Positions 27,136 through 42,307 of a DNA stretch of 64,000 nt are shown piece after piece. The notes below the pieces were generated by a model that saw only the letters and a program-made list of their open reading frames with translations, was not told the origin of the DNA and made no database searches. The translations under genes were made by a program, and so were the position numbers. Origin of the DNA: Chlorobiota bacterium. GTDB taxonomy: Bacteria > Bacteroidota > Ignavibacteria > OLB7. Numbering within the stretch: position 1 is the first letter of the stretch; each line of letters opens with the position of its first letter. Location of the stretch: contig JAQBOZ010000024.1 in NCBI GenBank assembly GCA_028287785.1, positions 184,964-248,963 of the forward strand. Reading direction: 5' to 3'.

Positions 27136-27285
27136 ATGCGCGACATTATCACACTTGAGTGCACGGAGTGCAAGCGTCGCAATTACACGACCGACAAGAA
27201 CAAAAAGACGCAATCGGGTCGGGTCGAGTACAAGAAGTTCTGCAAGTGGGACAACAAGCGGACGGTTCACAAGGAAACCAAGTAG
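27136..27285 (+). CDS. rpmG: Ribosomal protein bL33
   Basis: A 49-residue protein beginning [19 protein letters not shown] and ending RTVHKETK, a full-length bL33 of the large ribosomal subunit. The first zinc-type pair CxxC (CTEC) is kept. The second pair, usually CPxC near the C-terminus, reads FCKWD with Asp in place of the fourth cysteine, so zinc binding is probably weakened or lost. The gene lies between tRNA-Gly and tRNA-Trp, its usual position before secE in many bacteria. Confidence 0.95.
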   Translation: MRDIITLECTECKRRNYTTDKNKKTQSGRVEYKKFCKWDNKRTVHKETK

Positions 27286-27355
27286 GTCGGTCTGGCGGAT
27301 CACTGGTGATCGCGGCGGTTTTCCGTCGCCCTCTCGATCCGCCGGGGCTGTACTC

Positions 27356-27428
27356 ACGGGCGTAGCTCAATTGGTAGAGCGACGGTCTCCAAAACCGTAG
27401 GTTGCGGGTTCAATTCCTGCCGCCCGTG
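27356..27428 (+). tRNA. tRNA-Trp (CCA)
   Basis: Acceptor ACGGGCG/CGCCCGT, anticodon stem ACGGT/ACCGT with loop CTCCAAA giving anticodon CCA, T-arm GCGGG TTCAATT CCTGC, discriminator G. It sits between rpmG and secE, the classic location. Confidence 0.97.
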
Positions 27429-27518
27429 CAACGTGACCAACCGTTGGCATTCAATCTCTCTCTCCAGGGCGTCCCGATTACTCCGGCATTCTGGTGACTC
27501 CTATCCTCGACTGGGCTT

Positions 27519-27701
27519 ATGAAACAGAACATCGGCAACTTTGTACGCGAGGTCGGTAACGAGATGAAGAAGGTCTCGTGGCCGAACAAGGATCAGCTGC
27601 AGGAGTCGACGATCATAACGATTGTCACCTGCGTGATCATCATGGTTTTTGTCTACGTGATCGATATCGCCTTTACCAAGCTCTTTACGACCATTTTCTG
27701 A
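27519..27701 (+). CDS. secE: Preprotein translocase subunit SecE
   Basis: A 60-residue single-span protein: amphipathic N-terminus with the conserved EVGNEMKKVSWPNKDQLQEST segment, then one transmembrane helix (TIITIVTCVIIMVFVYVIDIAF). This is the short form found in most bacteria. It clamps SecY in the inner membrane as part of SecYEG. It lies between tRNA-Trp and nusG, 53 bp before nusG, the standard order. Confidence 0.97.
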   Translation: MKQNIGNFVREVGNEMKKVSWPNKDQLQESTIITIVTCVIIMVFVYVIDIAFTKLFTTIF

Positions 27702-27754
27702 TTGGCGTGGGCGGGTAAAGCCGGATCGGCGCTAGCGCTATTATCGAGGGAAGT

Positions 27755-28309
27755 ATGTCAACGAGCGAGTCAACAATCCAGAAGCGGTGGTATGCCATCC
27801 GGACCTATTCCGGCCACGAGGCACGCGTCAAGCAGCTTCTGGAGAGCGAGGTCGATCGCCTCGGCCTTACGGAATATGTCCCTACCGTGCTGATCCCGCT
27901 TGAAAAGGTTTTCGAGGTGCGCGACGGCAAGAAGCGGACGCGCCAGAAGAACTTCCTTCCAGGCTATGTCCTCGTCGAGGCGGTGCTCAACAAGAAGGTC
28001 AAGGATCTGATCCAGAATACCCCGTCGGTGATCAACTTCGTCGGCACGAAGACCGAGCCGGCGCCGCTTCAGCCTGATGAGATCGGGAAGATCCTCGATC
28101 GGATCGAGGAGAGGAAGCATGTCGAGACGATCGTCGATTCCTTCCGCGAGGGAGATCCGGTCAAGGTTATCGACGGCCCGTTCAACAACTTCTCCGGCTT
28201 TGTGCGCGAGGTCAACGCCAGCAAGCAGAAGCTCAAGGTGGAAGTATCGATCTTCGGACGGAAGACCCCCGTGGAGCTCGATTTCTCGCAGGTCGAGATC
28301 GAGCGATGA
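27755..28309 (+). CDS. nusG: Transcription termination/antitermination factor NusG
   Basis: 184 residues: NGN domain (RWYAIRTYSGHEARVKQLLE, with the conserved LPGYVLVEA and VINFVG segments) and a C-terminal KOW domain (FREGDPVKVIDGPFNNFSGFV). It binds RNA polymerase through the NGN domain and Rho or ribosomal S10 through KOW. No large insertion between domains is present, unlike some Bacteroidota and Thermotoga forms. Followed after 73 bp by rplK. Confidence 0.98.
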   Translation: MSTSESTIQKRWYAIRTYSGHEARVKQLLESEVDRLGLTEYVPTVLIPLEKVFEVRDGKKRTRQKNFLPGYVLVEAVLNKKVKDLIQNTPSVINFVGTKTEPAPLQPDEIGKILDRIEERKHVETIVDSFREGDPVKVIDGPFNNFSGFVREVNASKQKLKVEVSIFGRKTPVELDFSQVEIER

Positions 28310-28382
28310 GCATCTGATGGGACATCCCTGAAGGCGTCCCCCGCTACGATTGTAGAGAACGAACATTTTTCAATAGAGACTC

Positions 28383-28808
28383 ATGGCAAAGAAACTCCTC
28401 GGCTCGTTCAAAATCCAGCTCCCTGCAGGACAGGCTACGATGGCTCCTCCGGTTGGTCCGGCATTCGGCCAGCGCGGTCTTAACGGTATGGAGTTCGTGA
28501 AGCAGTTCAACGCGAAGACGCAGAAGGAAGCCGGCATCCTGACCCCGGCTCTGGTGAGCTTCTACTCGGACAAGACCTTCACCTTCGTCATCAAGAGCGT
28601 CCCGGCCGCCGTTCAGATCATCAAGGCTCTGAGCATCCCGAAGGGTTCCGCCGAGCCGAACCGGAACAAGGTGGGGAAGATCACCCGTGCCCAGCTTGAG
28701 GAGATCGCCGCCACGAAGATGCAGGACCTCAACTGCGAGTCCGTGGAGAGCGCCGTCTCTATGCTCTCCGGCACCGCGCGCTCGATGGGCGTCACGGTGG
28801 AAGGCTGA
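28383..28808 (+). CDS. rplK: Ribosomal protein uL11
   Basis: 141 residues. The N-terminal domain has PAGQATMAPPVGPAFGQRGLN, the proline-rich switch that contacts 23S rRNA and thiostrepton. The C-terminal RNA-binding domain has KTFTFVIKSVPAAVQI and the closing GTARSMGVTVEG. It forms the L11 stalk base and the GTPase-associated centre. First ribosomal protein gene of the L11-L1-L10-L7/L12 cluster. Confidence 0.98.
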   Translation: MAKKLLGSFKIQLPAGQATMAPPVGPAFGQRGLNGMEFVKQFNAKTQKEAGILTPALVSFYSDKTFTFVIKSVPAAVQIIKALSIPKGSAEPNRNKVGKITRAQLEEIAATKMQDLNCESVESAVSMLSGTARSMGVTVEG

Positions 28809-28935
28809 GACCCTGCCCGTGATGGGGGATGTTGAAGCTTCTGTCGAAGCGCTCCTCCAGCTAACGTAGCGCTTGATAGAAACCGAATACGATTTTAACG
28901 CATACCCCTTCGGGGAAACTATAGAGAACGTACAC

Positions 28936-29646
28936 ATGGCAACTCACAGCAAGCGATTCACGGCTATCGTCAAGAAGGTTGATCCGGCGAAGATGCATAC
29001 GCTTCAGGAGGCGATCGATATCGTGAAGGGGAATGCCACCGCGAAGTTCGATGAGTCGGTCGATATCGCCATCCGTCTCGGCGTCGATCCCCGCAAGGCC
29101 GATCAGCTCGTCCGCGGCACCGTTTCGCTGCCGCATGGCATCGGAAAGACGGTGCGCGTCCTGGTGGTCACCCGCGAGGCCAAGCAGCAGGAGGCCCGCG
29201 ACGCCGGCGCCGATGTTGTCGGGTTCGAGGATGTCCTTGAGCGGATCAAGGGAGGATGGACCGATATCGATGTCGTGATCGCCACCCCCGATGTGATGGG
29301 TGAGCTGGGCAAGCTCGGCAAGATCCTCGGCCCCCGCGGCCTGATGCCGAACCCGAAGTCCGGCACCGTGACCACCGATGTCGCGACGGCGGTCAATGAG
29401 GTGAAGGCCGGTAAGATCGAGTATCGCGTGGACCGCTCCGGCGTCGTCCATGCCTCGATCGGCAAGGCATCGTTCGACGCCAACAAGCTGGCCGACAACA
29501 TCCAGACCTTCATGGTGAGCATCATGCGGGCAAAGCCGCAGACCTCCAAGGGAAAGTATGTCCGCGCAATCACCCTCAGCTCCACGATGGGCCCGGGAAT
29601 TCCGATTGCCGAGGCGGTTATGAACACCGGCCCCGAGCGTCAGTAA
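28936..29646 (+). CDS. rplA: Ribosomal protein uL1
   Basis: 236 residues. ATG 28936 ([16 protein letters not shown]) is chosen over the longer frame from 28873, which would cover the leader. Conserved segments include [53 protein letters not shown] and the C-terminal [11 protein letters not shown]1 forms the mobile E-site stalk and in many bacteria represses its own operon by binding mRNA. A short CCCCTTCGGGG hairpin (28905-28915) lies in the leader. Confidence 0.98.
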   Translation: MATHSKRFTAIVKKVDPAKMHTLQEAIDIVKGNATAKFDESVDIAIRLGVDPRKADQLVRGTVSLPHGIGKTVRVLVVTREAKQQEARDAGADVVGFEDVLERIKGGWTDIDVVIATPDVMGELGKLGKILGPRGLMPNPKSGTVTTDVATAVNEVKAGKIEYRVDRSGVVHASIGKASFDANKLADNIQTFMVSIMRAKPQTSKGKYVRAITLSSTMGPGIPIAEAVMNTGPERQ

Positions 29647-29881
29647 CTCCGCAGGCCGCCCCGCGGCGCCACGGATGCACTGACTGACGGATTGAAAGTT
29701 TACGCACTCGCCCAGGTCCCCTTCGTCCGAAGGATGACCCGCCGCCGAGACCGCGACCGGAGCCGGATGGCCGGGTGGTGATGCTTCTACACCGCCGTAT
29801 GGGCCGGACTGCTGCGCCGCGATTGACGACGGCATCCGCAATGATAATCATGATCGTAGAGATCCTAATCTCTCAGCCAGT
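29647..29881 (+). promoter_or_regulatory. Probable L10 leader (rplJ 5' region)
   Basis: The 235-nt gap before rplJ is GC-rich and foldable, holding GCCGAGACCGCGACC-type sequence resembling the kink-turn segment of known L10 leaders. In other bacteria the L10(L12) complex binds such a leader to repress rplJL. Position and partial motif support it; the fold was not computed. Confidence 0.45.
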
Positions 29882-30415
29882 ATGACCAAGACTAAAAAAG
29901 AAGAAGTCGTCGCCGAGGTTGCCGAGCTCCTGAACGGGGCAAGCGGTCTCTATTCGATCGACTTCACGGGACTGACCGTGGCGAATGCGATTCGCCTGCG
30001 CCGCGAGTTCAAGAAGGCGGGCGTTACCTACAAGGTCGCCAAGAACACGCTGGTCAAGCGTGCGCTGCGGGATGCCGGCGGCTACGACCACATCGTGGAC
30101 AAGTTCATCGGACAGACCGGCATCGCGATCGGCTATGACGATCCCGCTGCTCCGGCTCGTGTCCTGAATGACTTCATCGATCCCAAGCTCGAGATCCCGA
30201 AGCTCAACTTCGCGGTGATCGAGAAGGAGTTCATGGCGGGTTCCGAGCTGAAGGCGATCGCCGCGATGCCGTCGCGCAAGGATATCCTTGGCTCGATCGT
30301 CGGCGCTCTTAACGCCCCCGCTTCGGGCATCGTCGGCGTGATCAACGCCGTGATGCGCGATCTCTCCTCGGTGATCGAAGAGGTTGCCAAGCAGAAGGAA
30401 GGGGCAGCCGCCTGA
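29882..30415 (+). CDS. rplJ: Ribosomal protein uL10
   Basis: 177 residues. The N-terminal rRNA-binding domain includes the conserved YSIDFTGLTVANAIRLRREF and KVAKNTLVKRAL. The C-terminal helix (VGVINAVMRDLSSVIEEVAKQK) carries L7/L12 dimers. It anchors the L12 stalk on the large subunit. It overlaps no neighbour and is followed after 81 bp by rplL. The regulatory leader upstream is described separately. Confidence 0.97.
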   Translation: MTKTKKEEVVAEVAELLNGASGLYSIDFTGLTVANAIRLRREFKKAGVTYKVAKNTLVKRALRDAGGYDHIVDKFIGQTGIAIGYDDPAAPARVLNDFIDPKLEIPKLNFAVIEKEFMAGSELKAIAAMPSRKDILGSIVGALNAPASGIVGVINAVMRDLSSVIEEVAKQKEGAAA

Positions 30416-30496
30416 TCCGAAGCCTGATGGCGCCGGTACACGACTTCGCATTCAAGAAAATCACGAATTATACACGTTCAAGAGGAAATATCAACA

Positions 30497-30874
30497 ATGG
30501 CAAACGTCGCAGAACTCGTCGAAACGATCGGCAATCTCACCCTTATGGAAGCTTCGGAGCTCAAGAAGGCTCTTGAGGACAAGTTCGGTGTCACCGCTGC
30601 TGCCCCGATGATGATGATGGGTGGTGGCCCCGCCGCCGCCGCCGCACCGGTGGTCGAAGAGCAGACCGAGTTCACCGTCGAGCTGACCAACGCCGGCGCC
30701 GCCAAGATCAACGTGATCAAGGCCGTCCGCGAGATCACCGGCCTTGGCCTGAAAGAGGCAAAGGATCTGGTCGAGGGTGCTCCGAAGGCAGTGAAGGAGA
30801 ACATCTCCAAGGAAGAGTCCGAGCAGATCAAGAAGAAGCTCGAAGAGGCTGGTGCTCAGGTTACCCTGAAGTAA
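30497..30874 (+). CDS. rplL: Ribosomal protein bL12
   Basis: 125 residues: N-terminal dimerisation domain ([24 protein letters not shown]), a short flexible hinge with [18 protein letters not shown], and the C-terminal domain with the conserved [24 protein letters not shown] helix pair that recruits translation GTPases. Full length for the family. The next gene, rpoB, follows after an unusually long 459-bp spacer. Confidence 0.98.
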   Translation: MANVAELVETIGNLTLMEASELKKALEDKFGVTAAAPMMMMGGGPAAAAAPVVEEQTEFTVELTNAGAAKINVIKAVREITGLGLKEAKDLVEGAPKAVKENISKEESEQIKKKLEEAGAQVTLK

Positions 30875-31333
30875 TCAGAATATCGACCGGGTGGGGCGTC
30901 CTGCGCAGGCGCCCCGAACGCCCGGGTAATATGCTCTCCCCGACATTCCGATCCCTCCGTTCGAGAGGAAAGTGGAAGGTCGGGGAGAACATCGTTTTGT
31001 CTGTATGGTTGGAAAACGGCATGTTTGCCGAAAAACAATATCCTACGGACCTGCTTCGTCGGTACGCTGAATCATTCTTTGGAACTTCACGGCGGCTGTA
31101 TGCTTGCAACTCTTCGTATTGTCCGGACCGATTCAGCAGGCGCCAACCAGGGGCAGAGCAACGCCCACTCTTTCAGCAGATCAACGATCGTACCCTACAT
31201 CTTTACAACGCGTATGTGGATTCTTCATGGAAGCCGGGATATGGCTTTCGTGAAGAATCCATTGTCGTCTTGAAGATGAGCCAATGCAGAGATATCGACG
31301 CCAACCTTCCCAAATGACTGGAGGTAGATAGAA
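30875..31333 (+). promoter_or_regulatory. Long rplL-rpoB spacer with large hairpin
   Basis: A GGGGCG/CGCCCC stem lies just after rplL. A 13-bp stem follows (30932-30944 / 30979-30991, one G-U) with further pairs inside, placed where E. coli has its attenuator and RNase III site. A 128-codon frame (30931-31317) starts inside the hairpin with codon use unlike neighbours, so I regard it as non-coding. GC drops towards rpoB. Confidence 0.6.
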
Positions 31334-35173
<3,840 letters not shown>

Positions 35174-35182
35174 AAGTGCCGT

Positions 35183-35216
35183 GGCGCGGGGGCCCTCCAA
35201 TGGGGGCCTCCGCGCC
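35183..35216 (+). promoter_or_regulatory. Hairpin between rpoB and rpoC
   Basis: Arms 35183-35195 and 35204-35216 pair over 13 bp (one G-U) with an 8-nt loop, 10 bp after the rpoB stop. It resembles a terminator stem but the exit has no long T-run (TTGTTG), so partial attenuation or mRNA processing is more likely than full termination. Confidence 0.6.
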
Positions 35217-35265
35217 TTGTTGAAACGTAGAAAAATAGATTCTGAGACATACATCGGAGAACACT

Positions 35266-39567
<4,302 letters not shown>

Positions 39568-39599
39568 GATCGCGCGTATGCGCGTATCGCTGAAATGAA

Positions 39600-39633
39600 G
39601 CGCCCCCGGTGGATCTCTATCCGCCGGGGGCGC
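39600..39633. terminator. Terminator after rpoC
   Basis: Arms 39600-39613 and 39620-39633 form a 14-bp stem with one G-U and a 6-nt loop, followed by TTCCGTTT on the plus strand. It ends the rpoBC transcript and may also serve the minus-strand gene at 39764. Confidence 0.88.
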
Positions 39634-39763
39634 TTCCGTTTATGAGCAATCCTCAGGCAGTGACTCAGTCTGAGAACGTTCAGGCCGTCAGGAGTTGTCC
39701 CTCATGCTCAACGCTCCGCAGCCGTTCAAGTTTTTGCCTGCGGCTCAGAACCGAATCGCCCGA

Positions 39764-40183
39764 TCACGGGTTCAGGCATGGAGGAGGCCCGGCGAGCTGG
39801 ATGGTGACCGTGCACGTCAGCGGGTCCCAGAGAACATTGTAGCAGAGGTTCGGTCCGGGAATCGTCGTGAGCTGGACGCTGGGAATCCAGAGCGGCGGCG
39901 GTGGAAACGGGTTCGGCTGCCATGTATAATTGATTCCGCCGGCGCTTGTCACGCCGCTGGTCACAACCGGAGCGATAAGCGGCACAACGATGGTCGCTCC
40001 CGGCGGAACAGTGACGCACGGAACGGGCGGAGACGGAAAGAGACAGAGGGTCACCTGAAAAGGTGTGGTATTGACGTACGTGATGGTGCCGCACCCCTGG
40101 GCGTGCGCCGTTGCGCCGCCCGTGAACAGCGCGAACAGCGCGACGGCAAGCGCCGCGACGAGAATGCGAAGACGCATGGTCAT
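39764..40183 (-). CDS. Small secreted Pro/Cys-containing protein
   Basis: Start at 40183 has a strong GGGAGGA site 6 nt upstream. The 139-residue product begins with a signal peptide (MTMRLRILVAALAVALFALF ... AHAQ), then 108 mature residues with five cysteines (QGCGTI, VTLCLF, PPVPCVT, PNLCYN, LTCTVT plus PPCLNP) and Pro-rich strands (PNPFPPPPLWIPSVQL). No family is recognised. A second protein of the same type (signal, QCC start, Pro-rich strands, spaced Cys) is encoded at 49026-49460, so they may be distant paralogues. Probably periplasmic or external, stabilised by disulfides. Confidence 0.8.
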   Translation of the reverse strand: MTMRLRILVAALAVALFALFTGGATAHAQGCGTITYVNTTPFQVTLCLFPSPPVPCVTVPPGATIVVPLIAPVVTSGVTSAGGINYTWQPNPFPPPPLWIPSVQLTTIPGPNLCYNVLWDPLTCTVTIQLAGPPPCLNP

Positions 40184-40490
40184 GTGAAATCCTCCCCGAT
40201 GAAATTGAAATACGTGGGTGATGCCGAGATGAAAATTCCCGGGAAATCGCCCGGCATCGGGAAGAAGGGTGTACGGGCCTTCTGTTCCATTAAGAGGACA
40301 TGAGTGAGGATTTCTGTACATCGCGGGGGACATTTTCTTGTATCGTGATGCCGAGCACGAGCGGGAGAATTTCCGGTGCAAGGCCGTGCAAGGCGCATTC
40401 CCACTGTCATCCCCATGATGCGGTGGCGGCGCGGGGCTCCGGATGCTATCTTCCTTCTTCTCCGTCTGTTCCATAATCACGCTCCGTTCA

Positions 40491-41297
40491 ATGACAGAAG
40501 AAAACGTTCTCCCGCTCCTGCTCCACCCGCTTGGAATCGTCGCGCTCGATGCCGTGGTCATCCTGGGCTCCGGCCTCGCCGGCTGTTTCGCCGATCACGA
40601 ATTCAGGCATCTGATCGATGCCGGCTCCTCCGACATCCCCGGCCATACCGGGCGCCTTGCCATCCTCGCGCGGGATGGGAAAACCGTGCTCGTTGCGCTG
40701 GGACGGAAGCATCTGTACGAAGGCCATTCCGCCGCGGATGCCGCCCGCATCGTCGGCGATGCCGCGGCGTTCGGCGCGCGCGAGCTGATCGTCACCAACG
40801 CCGCCGGAGGTCTCCGGCCCGGTCTTGCCACGGGGGAGATCATGCTGGTCGATGATTATATCGGAAGCCTTCTCGGGCGGCACATGCATGCCGGCGCCCA
40901 CTCGGGGGAGGAACGCATGATGGCGGATCGTGGCGGCAGGGAGCGGCCCGCATTGTCGGTCGAGCGATACGAGACAATCGAGCTGCTGGCGCTGGGGCGC
41001 GGGCTGCGTCTGCGACGTGGCGTCTATGCCGGCGTGACGGGGCCGAGCTACGAGACGCGGGCGGAGATCGGCATGCTCCGGTGCATGGGTGCTGCTGCGG
41101 TGGGAATGTCGACAATCCCGGAGATCGCCGAGGCGGCCCGGCGGGGAATGGGGATCACCGGCCTCTCGCTTATCACCAACACGCTCAGCGATACACTGTG
41201 CGTCCGGCTGGCGCACGACGATGTGGTCGGGCAGGGAGGGCTGGCCTCCGGGCGCATGCGTATTGCGCTGGAAGCCTCGCTGGATGCGGTGCGTTGA
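40491..41297 (+). CDS. Purine-nucleoside phosphorylase
   Basis: ATG 40491 gives a 268-residue protein of the trimeric PNP family. Conserved segments are VVILGSGLAGCFAD, GRKHLYEGHS (phosphate/ribose site), LIVTNAAGGLRPGL and the base-binding MSTIPEIAEAARRG followed by GLSLITN. It cleaves purine ribo- or deoxyribonucleosides with phosphate to the base and pentose-1-phosphate in purine salvage. GPSYETRAEIGML is also typical. MTA phosphorylase is the close alternative but the motif set favours PNP. Next gene, an ArsR regulator, starts 64 bp later from its own promoter. Confidence 0.92.
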   Translation: MTEENVLPLLLHPLGIVALDAVVILGSGLAGCFADHEFRHLIDAGSSDIPGHTGRLAILARDGKTVLVALGRKHLYEGHSAADAARIVGDAAAFGARELIVTNAAGGLRPGLATGEIMLVDDYIGSLLGRHMHAGAHSGEERMMADRGGRERPALSVERYETIELLALGRGLRLRRGVYAGVTGPSYETRAEIGMLRCMGAAAVGMSTIPEIAEAARRGMGITGLSLITNTLSDTLCVRLAHDDVVGQGGLASGRMRIALEASLDAVR

Positions 41298-41326
41298 ACG
41301 AGGTCGGGCGTTATCTTTACATTCGC

Positions 41327-41357
41327 TTTGAATTATATAAGCCAAAAGTTATATTTG
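41327..41357 (+). promoter_or_regulatory. TTTG-N19-TATATTTG promoter, nearly leaderless
   Basis: TTTG at 41327-41330 and TATATTTG at 41350-41357 have an exact 19-bp spacer. The ATG of the ArsR gene starts 3 bp after the second box, where transcription itself should begin, so the mRNA is predicted to be leaderless. No Shine-Dalgarno sequence precedes the ATG. Confidence 0.75.
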
Positions 41358-41360
41358 CTC

Positions 41361-41705
41361 ATGGATGTTTTTGAAATTATCGCCGAGCCCACCAGACGCG
41401 CCATGCTCGATATGCTGGCGCAGGGGGAGCGTACCGCCGGCGAGATCGGAGGCGCGTTTCCATCGCTTACGCAGCCGGCCGTATCGCGGCATCTGAAGGT
41501 GTTGCGCGATTCGGGGCTGGTGGAGGTCAGGAGCGCGGCGCAGCAGCGCATCTACACGCTCCGCCCGGAGCGCCTGGCCGAAATCGATCTGTGGCTCGAT
41601 CGCTATCGTCGCTTCTGGAACGGGCGACTCAACGCGCTTGAGGGGCATCTGGCGCGCATCCATGACAACAGCAAACCAACCAGCAAGAGGAAACCGAAAC
41701 AATGA
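41361..41705 (+). CDS. ArsR-family transcriptional regulator
   Basis: 114 residues starting MDVFEIIAEPTRRAMLDML, the typical N-terminus of the ArsR subgroup that pairs with SRPBCC proteins. The winged helix-turn-helix is clear (ERTAGEIGGAFPSLTQPAVS, RHLKVLRDSGLVEVR, RIYTLRPERLAEIDLWLDRY). No metal-binding ELCVCDL-type motif is present, so it is likely not a metal sensor. The tail is Lys-rich. Its stop overlaps the next start by ATGA, so the two are translationally coupled. It likely represses its own promoter. Confidence 0.94.
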   Translation: MDVFEIIAEPTRRAMLDMLAQGERTAGEIGGAFPSLTQPAVSRHLKVLRDSGLVEVRSAAQQRIYTLRPERLAEIDLWLDRYRRFWNGRLNALEGHLARIHDNSKPTSKRKPKQ

Positions 41706-42226
41706 TCTCATCGAAGGGTGCCATCATCGTCGATGGCGAGCGCGCCGGCATCGCGTTCGAGCGAAACCTGCCGTATCCGATCGAGGCCGTCTGGGAGGCC
41801 ATTTCCGATCCGGAGCAGATGTCCCTGTGGCTTGGCGACACGACGATTGAAGGAGGGATGATCTCGGTTGTGGGAGGGCCGAAGCATCTGCCCGCGGATA
41901 TCCGGCGGGCAACCGGCAGAATCCTGGTATGCGAGCCGCCGCGCGTGATGGAGTACGAGTGGAAGCAGGCGATCATCGAGGATTCCACGGTCCGGTTCGA
42001 GCTGACGCCGAACGATGGCGGCACATCGCTCCGGCTTACTCACCGCTGGCTGAGCATCGCCAACGCGGGCGGGTTCATCCCCGGCTGGCACGCCTATCTG
42101 GACCGCCTCGCGGCCCATCTCGGCAACGGTGAAGTTCGCGACTGGAGTGAGCTCTTCGGCGAGTTCCGCGACCTGTACGCGGAGCATCGCTCCGCGCACC
42201 AGGGATTGCGCCCCTCCGGGGCTTAG
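41702..42226 (+). CDS. SRPBCC (AHSA1-like) domain protein
   Basis: 174 residues, coupled to the ArsR gene by a 4-nt overlap. The START/Bet v1-like fold is visible: AFERNLPYPIEAVWEAISDPEQMSLWL, a middle beta sheet with GRILVCEPPRVMEYEW, and the long C-terminal helix GGFIPGWHAYLDRLAAHL. Such ArsR-SRPBCC pairs are common, and the SRPBCC partner probably binds a small hydrophobic ligand; substrate unknown. The last nine residues (QGLRPSGA and stop) are encoded by a dispersed GC-rich repeat, so the original C-terminus was probably different. Confidence 0.9.
   Translation: MISSKGAIIVDGERAGIAFERNLPYPIEAVWEAISDPEQMSLWLGDTTIEGGMISVVGGPKHLPADIRRATGRILVCEPPRVMEYEWKQAIIEDSTVRFELTPNDGGTSLRLTHRWLSIANAGGFIPGWHAYLDRLAAHLGNGEVRDWSELFGEFRDLYAEHRSAHQGLRPSGA
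42201..42224 (+). repeat. GC-rich dispersed repeat, copy 1
   Basis: A 24-bp core starting AGGGATTGCGCC and ending GGGGCTT is identical to copies at 58426-58449 and, inverted, 59846-59869. It is preceded by a hairpin and GCACC. A related inverted half lies at about 42254-42304. This copy overlaps the end of the SRPBCC gene. Confidence 0.85.
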
Positions 42227-42278
42227 GAGATAAAGCAGAGTTTCCCCGCATCTCAAGCCCCAACGGGGCGTCATGGCT

Positions 42279-42304
42279 GGTGCATGGGGTACACCCCATG
42301 CACC
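42279..42304. terminator. Palindromic stem between convergent genes
   Basis: GGTGCATGGGGT (42279-42290) pairs perfectly with ACCCCATGCACC (42293-42304). It is part of the repeat-derived region and separates the SRPBCC gene from the regulator gene on the other strand. Confidence 0.65.
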
Positions 42305-42307
42305 ATG

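Noticed and set aside
30931..31317. 128-codon frame between rplL and rpoB
   Set aside because: Starts inside a strong hairpin stem, has no ribosome-binding site, and codon third positions are much less GC-rich than in flanking genes.
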